Shown: positions 1 through 8,111, counted from the first letter of the stretch. The stretch is DNA of 29,967 bases from DATMBL01 sp050735975 (GCA_050735975.1 JBOHVS010000286.1:1-29967); one strand, 5' to 3'. Notes: generated from the letters alone by a model not told the origin. Made by a program: numbers and translations.

Positions 1-201
1 ACCCCACGGTATCAGGAGGCCAAGATCAACGAAGAGAAAGTCAACCGCTATAAAAATGACGCCATGGATTACCAGCTGAGCGCTAAGTACCCCATGGCGG
101 TAGAAAGGTATGATTCCCTCGTTATGAACAATGTAAGCACATCCAATGACGCTCCAACGGAAACCACAACTCGAGAAGTTTTTTCTGAGCGCGCGACTTA
201 A
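1..201 (+). CDS. C-terminal end of a sulfotransferase-like protein (5' truncated by window edge)
   Basis: An open frame runs from the first base to a TAA at 199-201, giving 66 residues without a start. Residues 3-42 (RYQEAKINEEKVNRY, then DYQLSAKYP and VERYDSLV) align by eye with the tail of the sulfotransferase remnant just downstream (FYREKEFKKDRIDRA, DYQIADRSP, KYEELIAF). I therefore read it as the tail of a PAPS-dependent sulfotransferase paralogous to that remnant. The catalytic part lies outside the window, so substrate and intactness cannot be judged. The last 20 residues, rich in Thr, Ser and Glu, have no counterpart in the paralog and may be read-through into degraded DNA. Confidence 0.5.
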   Translation, partial: TPRYQEAKINEEKVNRYKNDAMDYQLSAKYPMAVERYDSLVMNNVSTSNDAPTETTTREVFSERAT

Positions 202-492
202 GTGCTCGTTTGGACCTGGTTGCTGGGCCTCCGGCTCGGGGCGCATCGTCTCGTTTGAGGATCTTGTGCTTAATCCGAAAGCCAACATGGAAAGAGTTGC
301 AGCGTTTCTAAAGATCAGTTACGAAGACCGGATGCTGGACGGACCGCAGTACAATCCTTTTTATCGGGAAAAGGAATTCAAGAAAGACAGGATCGACCGG
401 GCCAAGAATGAGGGATTTGACTATCAAATTGCCGATCGCAGCCCTTAATTTACCAGAAGTATGAAGAGCTTATCGCCTTTTCAAAGGCTTAG
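146..492 (+). pseudogene. Decayed sulfotransferase remnant (C-terminal third, frameshifted)
   Basis: The frame beginning at 146 encodes a segment typical of the C-terminal part of bacterial sulfotransferases: GRIVSFEDLVLNP (the helix that follows the 3'-phosphate-binding region), then MERVAAFLKISYEDRML and FYREKEFKKDRIDRAKNEGFDYQIADRSP, stopping at TAA 446-448. In another frame the expected continuation (PLIYQKYEELIAFSKA) runs from about 442 to a TAG at 490-492, so a single-base indel near 440 breaks the gene. The 5'-phosphosulfate-binding loop and catalytic half are absent. The first 30 residues do not resemble the family. It is either a real pseudogene left by gene loss in this sulfotransferase cluster or, for the frameshift alone, an assembly error. 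No function is expected. Confidence 0.6.
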
Positions 493-500
493 GCCGGCTT

Positions 501-1478
501 ATGATGAAGACGACGTCTTATGATATTGATCCAATTTTTATCGTCGGCGTCGGTCGGTCGGGTACGACCATGCTGGTGAATCTTCTTGGCTGCCATCCGC
601 TCCTTTCCCCGATTTATGAGACTTCATTTCTCAGAAACATGCTGCTCCTGTGTGAATGGGCGAGCTGGTACTGGGGACACTCCCTCTCCCGAAGCGCGGC
701 ATCTGTTCTGTTCGGTTATCCCCGCAGCCGTTTTGTTGAAAAATGCAAGAAATTCCAGCAGAAAGGCATCCAGTTCCGGCAGATCGTCGGTTCTAAGCCT
801 GGCCCCGAATCTAAACCAGCGCGTGGCAAGCAGAAGTATGAAACCTTTCCGTTTACGGGTAAGCAATTGCTGTTCCCGCTCGATGCATTGATCGAGGAAT
901 CAGAAGCACTGTCAAAAGCCTTACAAGCTCGCCCGCTAAAGGAGGAAGAAATTTATGCTTTGGCCCGGAGCTCCGTGGATCGTCTATTCGGCATGCACTG
1001 CGCTCGGGCCACCAAACCCTATTGGGTAAACAAGACGCCGCGGCTGCTATTGTGTTTGGAGCTGTTACCGAAGCTCTATCCGAGTGCGAAGTGCATCCAC
1101 ATTGTGCGTGACGGAAGGGATGTTGCGACCTCTTTTCGCACCCTTACGTGGGGTCCGAAAGATGTACGCGAAGCGGCACGACGCTGGAGAGGGCGGTTAG
1201 AAAAACGAAAATATGTGGACCGCACTCGGCTGAGTTACATGGAATTACGTTACGAGGATCTGATCGACTCTCCGGCGCGAAGTCTGAAGGCGATACTGGA
1301 TTTCTTGAGTATTGAGGGCGATCCGGAGCTTATGCTTTCGCAGTTTGGTGTATATAATCATCGGGTGGGAGTTTGGCGAGACGTTTTTGACTTGGAAAAT
1401 CGGAGGGCTTTTGATCGGGAAGCCGGAAATTTGCTGATCGAGTTGGGTTATGAGAAGGACCGCAGCTGGGTCGGTTGA
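501..1478 (+). CDS. PAPS-dependent sulfotransferase family protein (copy 1 of a tandem pair)
   Basis: A 325-residue protein of the Sulfotransfer_3-like family, which moves sulfate from 3'-phosphoadenosine-5'-phosphosulfate to a hydroxyl or amino group. The 5'-phosphosulfate-binding loop is VGVGRSGTT (residues 15-23). The WVNKTPRLL motif (175-183) and the 3'-phosphate-binding stretch HIVRDGRDVATSF (200-212, with R203 and S211) are both present. No signal peptide or membrane helix is visible, so it should be cytoplasmic and act on a nucleotide-sugar, lipid-linked or small-molecule acceptor. ATG codons at 501 and 504 are both possible starts. Its end overlaps the next gene, a close paralog, and both finish with ELGYEKD(R/H)SWV, which shows tandem duplication. 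Glycosyltransferase neighbours suggest a glycan acceptor, but the sequence does not give the substrate. Confidence 0.85.
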   Translation: MMKTTSYDIDPIFIVGVGRSGTTMLVNLLGCHPLLSPIYETSFLRNMLLLCEWASWYWGHSLSRSAASVLFGYPRSRFVEKCKKFQQKGIQFRQIVGSKPGPESKPARGKQKYETFPFTGKQLLFPLDALIEESEALSKALQARPLKEEEIYALARSSVDRLFGMHCARATKPYWVNKTPRLLLCLELLPKLYPSAKCIHIVRDGRDVATSFRTLTWGPKDVREAARRWRGRLEKRKYVDRTRLSYMELRYEDLIDSPARSLKAILDFLSIEGDPELMLSQFGVYNHRVGVWRDVFDLENRRAFDREAGNLLIELGYEKDRSWVG

Positions 1479-2418
1479 AAACGAAGAGTTATTGGAAAGC
1501 CCGGCCGAAATCGGCGCTTGGAGTGATCCGGTGCCGTCGTTTATTGTGGGGGTGCCTAGGTCGGGGACGACTCTTCTCGTAAGACTGCTCGGGGCCCATC
1601 CTCTGCTGGCGCCCATTTATGAGACCCGCTTCCTCCGAAATTTGGTGCGACTTTGCGGCCGGGCCCACTGGTTTTGCGGCGATTCAATCCTCGATAAACT
1701 GGCGCGGGTTCTGGCGAACCGCCCCCTTGAGTCGCAATTCATGAAGGAGTGCAATAAATTCAGAAGAAAAGTTATTGCCTACTATGGGCGACCCTCTGAA
1801 ATATGCATTTTTTACACGCCCGAGGAGTTGGAACGGGAAACCGATCTTTGGCTGCAGCGGCTCCAGAAGAGCTCTCTTACGAGGGAAGAGATATACCGGT
1901 CGGCAAAGGAGTTTGTGGACCGCTTATTTGCTATTCACTGTGAGCGGATGAACAAGCCTTACTGGATCAATAAAACTCCCGGCCTGCTAAATCATCTTCA
2001 GGGGTTGTCAAGGCTCTATCCGGGGGCCCAATGCATTCATATTCTAAGAGACGGAAGGGATGTGGCGGTCTCGAATCTTTCCCGGCAGTGGGGCCCGACC
2101 AACATCCGGGACGCGGCTCAACGCTGGAAGAATCTAATGCTGGAAGGCCGGAAACAGGTAGACCCGGAGGGTTTGAATTACAAAGAATTGCGCTATGAGG
2201 AGCTTATCCAGTCTCCCGCAGCTACTTTAGGTGGCATCCTCGACTTCCTCGGCCTGGGGGGCGACCCAGATGAAATGTTGTCTCACGTCAGGCTCTACGA
2301 CCGAAGCATAGGGGCCTGGCGTACCGTTTTCACACCGGAGGATCGAAGGACCTTTGCCAAGGCGGCCGGCGATTTGTTGGTTGAGCTTGGATATGAAAAA
2401 GATCACAGTTGGGTTTAG
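1450..2418 (+). CDS. PAPS-dependent sulfotransferase family protein (copy 2 of a tandem pair)
   Basis: A 322-residue paralog of the preceding gene. The binding loop VGVPRSGTT lies at residues 33-41, followed by LLGAHPLLAPIYETRFLRN, which is nearly the same as in copy 1. YWINKTPGLL and HILRDGRDVAVSNL supply the acceptor-side and 3'-phosphate-binding motifs. If translation starts at ATG 1450 the gene overlaps copy 1 by 29 bases. An alternative GTG at 1531 has a good GGAG ribosome-binding site (1520-1523, 7-base spacing) and would place the start just before the first beta strand, giving 295 residues. I consider this second start quite plausible. The copies differ in the variable middle (about residues 75-140 of copy 1), which may set different acceptor specificities. 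It is probably co-transcribed with copy 1. Confidence 0.85.
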   Translation: MRRTAAGSVENEELLESPAEIGAWSDPVPSFIVGVPRSGTTLLVRLLGAHPLLAPIYETRFLRNLVRLCGRAHWFCGDSILDKLARVLANRPLESQFMKECNKFRRKVIAYYGRPSEICIFYTPEELERETDLWLQRLQKSSLTREEIYRSAKEFVDRLFAIHCERMNKPYWINKTPGLLNHLQGLSRLYPGAQCIHILRDGRDVAVSNLSRQWGPTNIRDAAQRWKNLMLEGRKQVDPEGLNYKELRYEELIQSPAATLGGILDFLGLGGDPDEMLSHVRLYDRSIGAWRTVFTPEDRRTFAKAAGDLLVELGYEKDHSWV

Positions 2419-2567
2419 GCAATGCGGAAGGAGATAAGCTTCTGATCCGCAGGGAGATAGACACCATGCCAAAGGTGAGTGGATCTCGGCGGATGGCTTC
2501 CCAAAAAGTTGATGGGACTTCCTAAGACCCGAACAGGAAAGCCGCTTACTTCTCCGGCGAACAGAGT

Positions 2568-3500
2568 ATGAAGGATCTTGTCTCTGTCGTCACTCCTGCG
2601 TACCGTCTGCAGAGTCGATTTCTTGCAAAAGCCTTGGAATCGATTCTCGGGCAGTCTTATTCGCCACTCGAACTGGTGTTGGTTCACGATGGCTCGGTAG
2701 AGATTTTAGAGATCTTGCAGCGGTTGAAGAGCGAAGATCGACTGAGAGCGTATCAAGAAAAACGACCTGGCTATATTTCCGCTTTGAACCAGGGGGTTGA
2801 GCTTTCGCGCGGAGAGTATGTGGGTTTCTGCGATAGCGACGATGTTCTGAACAGAGACCACATCAAGATGCTAGCCGATACTCTGAGGCGATATCCGGAT
2901 ACCGGTCTTGTCTTCGACAATCTGACATACAGTGTTGATTGGAATGATTTCGATCAGGACGCGCTAAATCTGCGGGATGAACTTGACGGGAAACCTCTCA
3001 TATCGAGCGAACGTGCAAGAACACTTGTAGAGAGAGGAATCACCCTGCAGGACGTATTTATGGACAATTTGATATCGGGCCCGGCCTTTATGGTGCCGAG
3101 AAGGGTTTTCGAGAGCGTGGGAGTTTTTGACGATAACGTTTTTTTGATGAGTGACCTTCACCTCTTTTACCGGATCGGCGCCCAGTTTCCATTACGCTAT
3201 GTGGATTATATCGGCGTGTTCAAGCGCGTACATGCGAAGAATCTGACTACAACCCACCCCCATTACGAATACGGTGTCAGGAGCTTGGAAAATATCCGCG
3301 AACATTACCCTGAAGTCTGCAGGCGCATCGGCGGAGTGTTCAACAAAAAACTCAGCCGGAAATATTATCGTTTGGGACTCTATTGTGAGCGAGAGGGCGA
3401 TCGCAAGCGAGCGCGGGAGATGTATAGAAAGGCCATGGTGACTCGCAAGCTGAGCCTTCGATATCACTGGGCTTATCTCCGCTCCACCCTGGCTCGCTGA
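2568..3500 (+). CDS. Glycosyltransferase family 2 (GT-A fold)
   Basis: A 310-residue GT2-type enzyme that probably transfers a sugar from a nucleotide-sugar donor during surface glycan synthesis. The N-terminal Rossmann-like half starts with SVVTPAYRLQSRFLAKALESI, followed by the nucleotide-binding strand LELVLVHDGS (residues 34-43). The metal-binding DxD-type motif is CDSDD (88-92). The last 50 residues (KLSRKYYRLGLYCEREGDRKRAREMYRKAM) look like a TPR-type helical hairpin, and the GT2 protein encoded at 7206-8111 has a similar tail. There is no membrane segment, so it should be cytosolic or peripheral. The ATG at 2568 has only a weak upstream ribosome-binding site. It follows the sulfotransferase pair by 149 bases. 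Donor and acceptor sugars cannot be predicted from the sequence. Confidence 0.85.
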   Translation: MKDLVSVVTPAYRLQSRFLAKALESILGQSYSPLELVLVHDGSVEILEILQRLKSEDRLRAYQEKRPGYISALNQGVELSRGEYVGFCDSDDVLNRDHIKMLADTLRRYPDTGLVFDNLTYSVDWNDFDQDALNLRDELDGKPLISSERARTLVERGITLQDVFMDNLISGPAFMVPRRVFESVGVFDDNVFLMSDLHLFYRIGAQFPLRYVDYIGVFKRVHAKNLTTTHPHYEYGVRSLENIREHYPEVCRRIGGVFNKKLSRKYYRLGLYCEREGDRKRAREMYRKAMVTRKLSLRYHWAYLRSTLAR

Positions 3501-3792
3501 AACGCGCGTTGATCACAGGCAATGCCGGGCAGGATGGTTTCTATCCCGCGGAGTCTTGAGAAGCAGAATGACTTGATAGTCAGTAAATTCCATCCGGGTC
3601 GGGGGGCTTTCATCTGATTATTGGTGTGATTCGCAGACCACCGTGTGTCAAACAATTCTAGGTAATCGGAATAACGAGGATGTTTGCAGCGCCGGCAACG
3701 CACTATCAGCGTAGTTTTGCCGCAAAAAACTATTGCATCCTCTTCTATGCGACTGTGGGTTCCTTGTTAGGATAAATCTGTTATGAGTTTTT
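3501..3792. other. Intergenic spacer, no gene seen
   Basis: These 292 bases separate a glycosyltransferase from a sulfotransferase. I see no open frame with family-like features, no tRNA-like fold and no clear terminator. The final part, from about 3700, is A+T-richer and could hold the promoter of the following gene, but I cannot pick a convincing -35/-10 pair. Confidence 0.4.
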
Positions 3793-4740
3793 ATGAGTAG
3801 CCGGTTGGGGCTGGGTGAAAACTTAATTTTTGTGATCTCACAACCGAGGGCGGGGTCCACACTCATTCAGAGGATTCTAGGCTGTCACCCAGATATACAC
3901 ACCGTTTCCGAACCTTGGTTAATGCTGCATCCGCTTTATGGGTTGAAAAGCGGAGCCGGATTCAGTGCTGATTACGACGCCGAGCTGGCCCGAAAGGCGG
4001 TGCAGAACTTCTTAAGAAACATGTCTTCAGGAGAAGAAGAGCTTGTTCGTGGCATGCGTCATATGTACGGCAACTTGTATGCCAAGGCGCTTGAAAGTTC
4101 AGGCAAGCGCTTTTTTCTGGACAAAACACCACGTTATTATTTCATTATCCCTGAGCTTTATCGCACTTTCCCACAGGCTCATTTTATCATTTTGATCCGG
4201 AATCCTGTGGCCGTCCTTTGCTCCATCATTAATGCATGGGTAAAGGGCAAATGGCACCGGCTGAAGAAATACCGGTTTGACTTGATCAGAGCGCCGGTTC
4301 TTCTTGTGGAAGGTGCAGAAATGTTGGGAGATCATGGCTTAGCTGTCTCTTATGAGAAATTGCTGGAGCATCCGGAGAACGAAGCAATGAAAATGTGCCA
4401 GTGGTTTGGCGTTGACGTGGCGCCAAATATTGTTCAATACGGTCAAGCCGCACTTCCTCGCTGGTCTTTGGGGGATCAAGAAAATGTGTACCAGCGTATC
4501 GGCCCTGATTCTGATGGCGCCAATAATTGGTTATTTGCGCTCGACAATCCCCAAACGTGGCGGGTAGCGAACGACTATCTTGACTTTCTGGGCAAGGAGC
4601 TGGTTGAGAAAATGGGGTATCGTTATGAGGAATTGCGAGGAGTAGTTGAAGCACGGCGACCAAGCAGGACCCGATTGTGGTTCACCTCTTCTATGATGAG
4701 GTTGCTGACCAAACCTAACAAGAAGCCCGAAAGCAGCTAG
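3793..4740 (+). CDS. PAPS-dependent sulfotransferase family protein
   Basis: A 315-residue sulfotransferase more distant from the tandem pair upstream. The 5'-phosphosulfate-binding loop is ISQPRAGSTL (residues 15-24), followed by GCHPDIHTVSEPWLML. FLDKTPRYY (108-116) and FIILIRNPVAVLCSI (131-145, with R136 and S144) form the acceptor-side and 3'-phosphate-binding motifs. Later elements GLAVSYEKLLEHPENEAMKMCQWFGV match the usual C-terminal helix that follows the second motif. The C-terminus is basic and probably disordered (KPNKKPESS). The ATG at 3793 has no strong ribosome-binding site, but translation starts only 14 residues before the loop, as expected for the family. It is flanked by glycosyltransferase and methyltransferase genes, which suggests glycan decoration. 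The acceptor is unknown. Confidence 0.85.
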   Translation: MSSRLGLGENLIFVISQPRAGSTLIQRILGCHPDIHTVSEPWLMLHPLYGLKSGAGFSADYDAELARKAVQNFLRNMSSGEEELVRGMRHMYGNLYAKALESSGKRFFLDKTPRYYFIIPELYRTFPQAHFIILIRNPVAVLCSIINAWVKGKWHRLKKYRFDLIRAPVLLVEGAEMLGDHGLAVSYEKLLEHPENEAMKMCQWFGVDVAPNIVQYGQAALPRWSLGDQENVYQRIGPDSDGANNWLFALDNPQTWRVANDYLDFLGKELVEKMGYRYEELRGVVEARRPSRTRLWFTSSMMRLLTKPNKKPESS

Positions 4741-4898
4741 TAATGGCCTTCAGGTGGATCGTTTCCGTTCTTAACGAATATCAAACGGCGCCCAGCCGAT
4801 GCGACTCTGGAAACATTTAGATCAAAGGTTTGAAAAGTGCGAGCTTTGTATTTGGCTTTTAAGCGCCGATCTTGGAATCGCATAAGGAAGAACAGAGA

Positions 4899-5903
4899 AT
4901 GGTGATTAAGAGAATCATATCTAAATTATACAAATCATCAAAAAGAGAGATAGTAAATAATGTCACGGCTAGACTGTGGTATTGCAAACCCGATCATCAT
5001 TCAGCCGATGTGGGTAAAGCAAAGGAGATCGCCGACGAATTGCGAAATCAATTTACAATTTATCAAACCTCTAATCTTGTGTCTATGGGCGCTGAAGAAT
5101 TTAAAGAATATATCCAATCCAAAATTGGAGTAAGCGATGCCAAATCTGAGGGATATTTGCAACAAGAGTTAGAAAGGCAAAGGGACCTTTCAATCAAATT
5201 CCATTGGGGTCACAATCATGACTTTGGAGACTTCCAGGTAGAAGGCAGAATGGGTGGTAGACATATCAACCTGTTAGCAAACTTTACTGCTATCTTTCCG
5301 ATCTCTCTTGCAGATTTTAAGAACAAGGAGGTTTTTGATATCGGCTGTTGGACGGGTGGAACCACTTTGCTTTTGGCCTCGCTTGGCAGCAAGGTTCTTG
5401 CAATCGAAGAAGTTAAGAAATATGCGGAGCTGGTTTCTTTCTTGGTGAAATCGTTTGGCCTTGACGACCGGGTATCCGTTAACCCAATATCAATTTATGA
5501 TTGCAATTCAGAACAGTTTTATGATCGATTCGACATCGTGTATTTTCCGGGCGTAATTTATCACTTGTCTGACCCGCTTGTTGCTTTGAGAATACTTTTC
5601 AATTCTCTTAAAGTAGGCGGAACAATCTTGGTTGAATCGGCAGGAATTAACAAGGAAGCACCATTTTGCAGATTCGACGGGAGCTTAATTGATTGTGCTG
5701 GCACAAAAGAACGGCTGAACCGTGGGGGATGGAATTGGTTTATACCATCCCCATCGGCTCTCTACCGAATGATGCGAGAAGCTGGTTTCGATGAAATCAA
5801 AACAGTGTGGCACAACGAAACTAAAAGAGTGTACGGCTATGGAAGAAAAGTAGCGCACGTCGCTATATGTAGAGCCGGTTTATCGGTTCGAAACATCAGG
5901 TAA
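4899..5903 (+). CDS. Class I SAM-dependent methyltransferase, CmoB-like
   Basis: A 334-residue Rossmann-fold methyltransferase. Motif I is VFDIGCWTGGTT (residues 145-156). The acidic residue after the second strand lies in VLAIEEVKKYAEL, and motif post-II is DIVYFPGVIYHLSDPLVALRIL. The GVIYHLSDP and NWFIPSPSALYRMMREAGF stretches resemble the CmoB (carboxy-SAM tRNA U34) and DUF1698 group, but the glycan setting makes a sugar or lipid O-methyltransferase more likely than a true CmoB. I chose ATG 4899 because AAGGA lies 10 bases upstream (4884-4888); a TTG at 4872 would add nine residues. The gene is clearly A+T-richer and uses more AAA, AAT and ATT codons than its neighbours, a sign of recent transfer. 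Confidence 0.75.
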   Translation: MVIKRIISKLYKSSKREIVNNVTARLWYCKPDHHSADVGKAKEIADELRNQFTIYQTSNLVSMGAEEFKEYIQSKIGVSDAKSEGYLQQELERQRDLSIKFHWGHNHDFGDFQVEGRMGGRHINLLANFTAIFPISLADFKNKEVFDIGCWTGGTTLLLASLGSKVLAIEEVKKYAELVSFLVKSFGLDDRVSVNPISIYDCNSEQFYDRFDIVYFPGVIYHLSDPLVALRILFNSLKVGGTILVESAGINKEAPFCRFDGSLIDCAGTKERLNRGGWNWFIPSPSALYRMMREAGFDEIKTVWHNETKRVYGYGRKVAHVAICRAGLSVRNIR

Positions 5904-5966
5904 CCAAGGAGATTCTACGTAGTTCCGTTAATGCTCTCGCCAACTGGCAGATGTCGCCGGTTGCAC

Positions 5967-6007
5967 CTTGCTGGATACGGGAGGACGCCCGTGGGCGGTG
6001 TAGCAAG
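5967..6007. repeat. Two-tier inverted repeat (stem-loop)
   Basis: The outer arms CTTGCT (5967-5972) and AGCAAG (6002-6007) pair perfectly. The inner arms ACGGG (5977-5981) and CCCGT (5988-5992) pair around a 6-base loop. It has no U-tract, so a rho-independent terminator is unlikely. It may be part of a structured RNA or a mobile-element scar. Confidence 0.4.
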
Positions 6008-6011
6008 AAAA

Positions 6012-6084
6012 GACTCCCGACCGGTTTTACGATCGCCTAGGAAACTGTGTTCGTCCGAAAAGGGGCTGCGAAAACCGGGGAGTC
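6012..6084. repeat. Imperfect inverted repeat with 42-bp loop
   Basis: The left arm 6012-6028 (GACTCC, three extra bases, CCGGTTTT) pairs with the right arm 6071-6084 (AAAACCGG then GGAGTC). The arms match except for a short bulge. Length and position resemble the ends of a very small decayed element, but no target duplication is visible. Confidence 0.35.
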
Positions 6085-6279
6085 GTCGGTTAATTCCGAC
6101 ATTACTATTGATTCTCACACTACGGACTCCTTCTTGCCTCACACTGATGAGTATGAGATTTTGCTACGATGTCACCTGGGCGAGCTTTGCCGGAGAAACC
6201 TTCTCAGGGGGATACCTGCCGCAGTAGCCTACACCTTGTTTAAATGTATATCTCCAGATTTTCACCAGACTGAGGAAGT

Positions 6280-7206
6280 GTGATTAACCGCCTTAGCGTT
6301 ATTATTCCAACTCGCAATCGGGCCCAAAGCCTGAAAGTTCTTCTGGACAGCTTGGAATCTGCAGATAATCCCGACTCTGTTGGCGTCGAAATTATGGTGG
6401 TGAACAATGGTTCTACCGACGAAACCGCTGAGAGACTTGAGGAAGAGGCAACAAGGCCGAGGCGGTATGCATTAACAGTATTGCAGGCGCAGCACCCGGG
6501 AAAGGCGCACGCCCTAAATTTAGGGTTGGCCAAGGCGGATGGCGATGTCTTAATAATTCTAGACGACGACGTTTCGGTTGATAGGCGCTGTTTAGCCGAA
6601 CACGTTTTAGCCCACCGGCAAACATTCTTCGCCGCCATTCAAGGGCGGGTTTTGCCCGGGAAAGACCCGGAAGGACGCACAGCCGATCCCATGAGGTTAC
6701 GGGAATATAACATTCCACGAATCGATTACGGCGACCAAGTCATTGAGATACGGGGACTAACCGGGACGAACATGTCATTTACCCGCGAGGTTCAGAAGCG
6801 GGTAGGTTATTTCGATATTCGTCTTGGCCCCGGAGCGTCCGGTTTCAGTGAGGATACGGAATATTCCATTCGTATCCGCAAAGCGGGCTTCAAAATCGGC
6901 TACACTCCGAATGCCATTGTTTATCATGAACTTAATCCGGGGCGTTATGGACGGGACTATAACCGAATGGTTGAGTACCGCAAAGGAGTGAGCCGGAGTC
7001 TGTACCGAAACGACTCGATCCTTTTTAGAGTGATCCCCAACCTGGTAGCAAACTGTTTCCGTTACGGTATCTACACGGTCCTAGGCAAAACCCAGAAGGC
7101 GTACAGGACCGAAGGGCGAATCATGAAGTGTTGGGGTTATCTCATGGGGAAAGCGCATGGCGTGAACTCTACCGGTTCCCAACCCCACGATAGCGGTCGT
7201 GTGTGA
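6280..7206 (+). CDS. Glycosyltransferase family 2 (GT-A fold)
   Basis: A 308-residue GT2 enzyme. LSVIIPTRNRAQSLKVLLDSL opens the nucleotide-binding half, and IMVVNNGSTDET (residues 38-49) carries the donor-binding Asn/Asp strand. The metal-binding motif is ILDDDVS (93-99). GFSEDTEYSIRIRKAGF (188-204) contains the ED pair that usually supplies the catalytic base. There is no membrane helix. The start is a GTG at 6280 overlapping a TGA of a short upstream frame (GTGTGA), so translational coupling to a lost gene is possible. A later start would remove the first beta strand. The stop overlaps the next glycosyltransferase start (TGATG), so the two are almost certainly co-translated. The sugar transferred is unknown. 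Confidence 0.85.
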   Translation: MINRLSVIIPTRNRAQSLKVLLDSLESADNPDSVGVEIMVVNNGSTDETAERLEEEATRPRRYALTVLQAQHPGKAHALNLGLAKADGDVLIILDDDVSVDRRCLAEHVLAHRQTFFAAIQGRVLPGKDPEGRTADPMRLREYNIPRIDYGDQVIEIRGLTGTNMSFTREVQKRVGYFDIRLGPGASGFSEDTEYSIRIRKAGFKIGYTPNAIVYHELNPGRYGRDYNRMVEYRKGVSRSLYRNDSILFRVIPNLVANCFRYGIYTVLGKTQKAYRTEGRIMKCWGYLMGKAHGVNSTGSQPHDSGRV

Positions 7207-8111
7207 TGAACGTCGCACCAAAAGTCTCGGTGGTCATCGCGACATTCAATCGCGCGGCATTGTTGCCGGAGACCATCGATAGCGTGCTGCAACAAAGCTT
7301 TCAAGATTTCGAGATTATTGTCGTAGATGACGGCTCGACGGACAATACGCGAGAGGTGCTGCGCGGTTACGGTGATCGAGTACGATATCTTTATCAGGAA
7401 AACCGCGGCCCCTCGGCGGCGCGCAACCTGGGAGTGCGCCATGCATGCGCCCGTTGGATCTCGATTCAGGACTCGGACGATCTCTGCGGCCCCGATCATT
7501 TAGAAATATTATACGATTATGTGCGCGGGCGTCCCGATTGCGGGATGGCTTTTGCCAACGGCGGCTATCTTTTCGGCCCGGAGCATAATCGACAGACCAT
7601 TATTCCCGTAGAGAAGTCTCGTCAATTGGCGCGCAATGGAGTTCAACTGGCAGACCTTTTTGAAAAGAGCATCGTCAGATTACAGGCCGCTCTGATCTCC
7701 AGAAGCTGTTACGACGCGGTCGGTGGCCACGACGAGAGCCTTCGTATCTGCATGGATCTCGATCTGTCTTTCCGGTTATTCATGAACTATCCCGTGGCCT
7801 ATCTGGACCGCGTGGTGTTTCTTTATCGAAAACACGAAGGAAATACCGGCCGCAACGAAGAACTGCGGTTGATGGAAAATATACGGGTGATCGAGAAATT
7901 GGTAAATGAGTTTCCTGATGCAAGAAAACTCCTGGGGGAAGACCGGATTGCCCGCCGGACGGCCTATCGTTACTACCGCCTGGCTAAAGGACGCTGGAAG
8001 CGAAAGCAGTTTAACCAGGCCCGAGAGGCCATACGCGGAGCGACGGCCCTGCGTCCTTACTCGTTGAGGTACCGGCTTTATCAGCTCCGCTCCGCTGTAA
8101 ATGCTGGCTAA
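7206..8111 (+). CDS. Glycosyltransferase family 2 (GT-A fold)
   Basis: A 301-residue GT2 enzyme starting at the ATG that overlaps the previous stop by one base (a GTG at 7203 would add one residue). KVSVVIATFNRAALLPETIDSVLQQ is the classic first strand and helix, followed by FEIIVVDDGSTDNT (residues 35-48) and the DxD-type motif QDSDD (88-92). ENRGPSAARNLGVRHA is the usual donor-side helix. The C-terminal 50 residues (YRYYRLAKGRWKRKQFNQAREAIRGATALRPYSLRYRLYQ) are basic and helical and resemble the tail of the GT2 encoded at 2568-3500, so these two share ancestry beyond the catalytic domain. It is coupled with the preceding glycosyltransferase. Nine bases after its stop lies the end of a transposable element, which may have separated it from downstream glycan genes. 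Confidence 0.87.
   Translation: MNVAPKVSVVIATFNRAALLPETIDSVLQQSFQDFEIIVVDDGSTDNTREVLRGYGDRVRYLYQENRGPSAARNLGVRHACARWISIQDSDDLCGPDHLEILYDYVRGRPDCGMAFANGGYLFGPEHNRQTIIPVEKSRQLARNGVQLADLFEKSIVRLQAALISRSCYDAVGGHDESLRICMDLDLSFRLFMNYPVAYLDRVVFLYRKHEGNTGRNEELRLMENIRVIEKLVNEFPDARKLLGEDRIARRTAYRYYRLAKGRWKRKQFNQAREAIRGATALRPYSLRYRLYQLRSAVNAG

Larger units (their letters stand above)
5904..6279. other. Structured spacer of 376 bp, possible gene remnant
   Basis: No protein family is recognisable here. The region is rich in inverted repeats (see the separate entries at 5967-6007 and 6012-6084) and has a small hairpin at about 6086-6101 (GTCGG/CCGAC). A 78-codon frame from 6047 ends with a TGA at 6281-6283 that overlaps the GTG start of the next glycosyltransferase. 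Its tail (YEILLRCHLGELCRRNLLRGIPAAVAYTL) looks amphipathic and protein-like, but I match it to nothing. It could be the decayed end of a lost gene or a structured leader. I favour a remnant, with low confidence. Confidence 0.4.
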
